This document shows positions 62,625 through 64,000 of a stretch of 64,000 nt of DNA, one piece after another; position 1 is the stretch's first letter, and every line of letters starts with the position of its first letter. Both the position numbers and the translations under genes were made by a program. Origin of the DNA: Burkholderiaceae bacterium (GTDB taxonomy: Bacteria; Pseudomonadota; Gammaproteobacteria; Burkholderiales; Burkholderiaceae_C); NCBI GenBank assembly GCA_024235855.1, contig JACKLN010000007.1, positions 186,001 to 250,000 of the forward strand, given 5' to 3'. Under the pieces are notes generated by a model. That model saw only the letters and a program-made list of their open reading frames with translations. It was not told the origin of the DNA and did not search any database.

Positions 62625-64000
62625 GCCAAGACACCCCCACCGCACTGTGCCTGGGCGCGCCCCGGTTCCCCGAGGAACTTTCCGCGCACTGGCCTGCGGA
62701 ACTGGACACCGCCGAACGCTGGCGCCGCACCGTGGCCGCACTGGGCCCCGAACAGGCGTGCCTTCGCGTGCACGGCGACTATGCCGTGGCGCTGCCGCTG
62801 GACGATGGCCGCGTCATGATGGCGGTGGACCGGTTCGCCATCCGCAGCCTGTGCTGGCGTCTTGCAGGCGACACGCTGCACTACGGCGCACGCGCCGATG
62901 CGCTGGCGGCCCTGGCCCCGGGCGCCGACATCGACGCGCAGGCCATCTTCCACTACCTGTACTTCCACGTCATTCCGTCGCCGCGTACGGTGTTCCAGGG
63001 CGTGATGCGGCTGCCGGCGGGGCATCTGCTGCTGTGGCAGCCTGGTCAACGGCCCGAACCCCGCCCGTACTGGACCCCGGAGTTCACCGAACCGCGCCAG
63101 GCCAGCTTTGCCGACAGCCGGCGTCAGTTCCGGGATCTGCTTCAGCAGGCCGTGGCCACCGAACTGGACGGGACCCAACCCGCCTGTTTCCTCAGTGGCG
63201 GCACGGACAGTTCCACGGTGGCGGGCATGGTCGGCATGGCCAGCGGTCAGGTGGCCCACACGTACTCCATCGGCTTCGAAGCCGAGGGCTACGACGAAAT
63301 GGCCTTTGCGCGCATCGCGGCACGGCACTTCGGCACCCAGCACCACGAGTACTACGTGACCCCGGACGACCTGGTGCGCAGCGTGCCCGAGGTGGCGGCG
63401 TCGTACGACCAGCCGTTCGGCAACTCCAGCGTGCTGCCCGCCTACTACTGCGCCCGCATGGCCCGTGACAACGGCGCCACGCGTTTGCTCGCCGGCGATG
63501 GCGGCGATGAACTCTTCGGCGGGAACTCGCGCTACGCCAAGCAGCGCATCTTCGGCTGGTACGGCCAGGTGCCCGGTCCTCTGCGCAAAGGCCTGCTGGA
63601 GCCCGTGCTGCAGCAAAGCCCGGTGGGCGGATTGCCGCTGCTGCGCAAGGGGCGCAGCTACATCGAACAGGCCCGGGTGCCCATGCCCGACCGGCTGCAG
63701 CCCTACAACCTGCTGCTGCGCCAGGGGCTGGCTGAGATCTTCACTGCCGACTTCCTGGCTCGCGTGGACACCCAGGCCCCGCTGCAACAGCAACGCGAGG
63801 TGTGGGCCGCACCGCAGCGGGCCGATGCCCTGAATCGAGAGCTGGCCTTCGACTGGCGCTTCACCCTGGCCGAAGCCGACCTGCCCAAGGTGTGCGGCAG
63901 TACGGCGCTGGCTGGCGTCGCCGTCGGTTTTCCGATGCTGGACACACGGCTGCTGGAGTTCTCCATGCAGTTGCCCGTGCACTTCAAGCTCAAGGGGCTG
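62621..64000 (+). CDS. Asparagine synthetase-like protein without glutaminase cysteine (C-terminus cut by window edge)
   Basis: At least 460 residues. The synthetase domain has the ATP PP-loop SGGTDSS at 192-198, DGGDELFGGNSRYAK and SYDQPFGNSSVLPAYY, so amide-forming AMP chemistry is likely. The N-terminal class-II glutaminase half is degenerate: the chain begins MSQDTPTALC, not with the catalytic Cys2 (MCG...), and later glutaminase motifs are eroded (VDRFAIRSLCWR). It would need ammonia or an amine, possibly the product of the PLP decarboxylase, as nitrogen donor. It overlaps hydrolase 1 by 4 bases. Confidence 0.88.
   Translation, partial: MSQDTPTALCLGAPRFPEELSAHWPAELDTAERWRRTVAALGPEQACLRVHGDYAVALPLDDGRVMMAVDRFAIRSLCWRLAGDTLHYGARADALAALAPGADIDAQAIFHYLYFHVIPSPRTVFQGVMRLPAGHLLLWQPGQRPEPRPYWTPEFTEPRQASFADSRRQFRDLLQQAVATELDGTQPACFLSGGTDSSTVAGMVGMASGQVAHTYSIGFEAEGYDEMAFARIAARHFGTQHHEYYVTPDDLVRSVPEVAASYDQPFGNSSVLPAYYCARMARDNGATRLLAGDGGDELFGGNSRYAKQRIFGWYGQVPGPLRKGLLEPVLQQSPVGGLPLLRKGRSYIEQARVPMPDRLQPYNLLLRQGLAEIFTADFLARVDTQAPLQQQREVWAAPQRADALNRELAFDWRFTLAEADLPKVCGSTALAGVAVGFPMLDTRLLEFSMQLPVHFKLKGL

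Overview
The window looks like chromosome from a high-GC betaproteobacterium of the order Burkholderiales, most likely the Leptothrix/Rubrivivax/Ideonella side of the order. The reasons are the very high GC, the murA-hisG-hisD-hisC order behind a BolA gene, an Mla lipid-transport operon, the tal-pgi/zwf-hexR sugar block, PHA and wax-ester related genes, and an exosortase-A-associated exopolysaccharide locus. Coding density is very high, many neighbours overlap by 4 bases (ATGA/GTGA), and no gene-free stretch exceeds 300 bases. I see no tRNA, rRNA, CRISPR array or insertion sequence.

Layout. 1-4.5 kb: hisC (cut by the window edge), hisD, hisG, murA and a BolA-family gene, all leftward. 4.5-4.64 kb: a tandem pair of 69-bp double-hairpin repeats. 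4.6-9.8 kb: a leftward unit of histidine kinase, sigma-54 response regulator, DUF6502 protein and DUF5666 lipoprotein, with the same operator-like palindrome before the first and third genes. 10-14.6 kb: a small secreted protein, an ABC-2 exporter pair, a TetR regulator, a TPR-like protein and a flavoprotein. 14.6-19.3 kb: indolepyruvate oxidoreductase (iorA, iorB) with a divergent LysR regulator. 19.3-23.4 kb: a PEP-CTERM protein and a 1090-residue BTAD/AAA regulator, each preceded by a nearly identical 11-bp-spaced direct repeat. 23.4-27 kb: lipoprotein, wax-ester synthase/DGAT homologue, a 159-bp near-palindrome, acyl-CoA-binding protein, exported glutathione peroxidase, PHA-system protein. 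27-34.6 kb: aminopeptidase, molybdopterin oxidoreductase, Tat-exported binding protein, M20 peptidase, DUF2817 protein, FeeM-like acyltransferase. 34.6-41 kb: pgi, tal, a beta-helix protein, zwf with a HexR-type operator, hexR. 41-44.6 kb: mlaFEDACB.

44.8-64 kb is a polysaccharide locus of the exosortase-A type. Leftward: rfbB, rfbD, rfbA, rfbC (dTDP-rhamnose), an exosortase-associated acyl-CoA ligase, a PLP decarboxylase and a large O-antigen-ligase-like polymerase, interrupted by two toxin-antitoxin pairs (VapBC and HEPN/MNT). Rightward: acyl carrier protein, an ATP-grasp/low-molecular-weight phosphatase fusion, exosortase-associated hydrolase 2, a glycosyltransferase, a sulfotransferase-like protein, hydrolase 1, and an asparagine synthetase homologue without the glutaminase cysteine (cut by the window edge). 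The likely joint role is making and modifying a secreted polysaccharide or acyl/aminoacyl conjugate linked to PEP-CTERM protein sorting. The exosortase itself lies outside the window.

The observations most worth checking are the shared leaderless-type operator of the kinase/DUF6502 unit, the SARP-like direct repeats at the BTAD regulator and the PEP-CTERM gene, the two structured repeat elements, and the ATP-grasp/phosphatase fusion with its nucleophile-less hydrolase partners.
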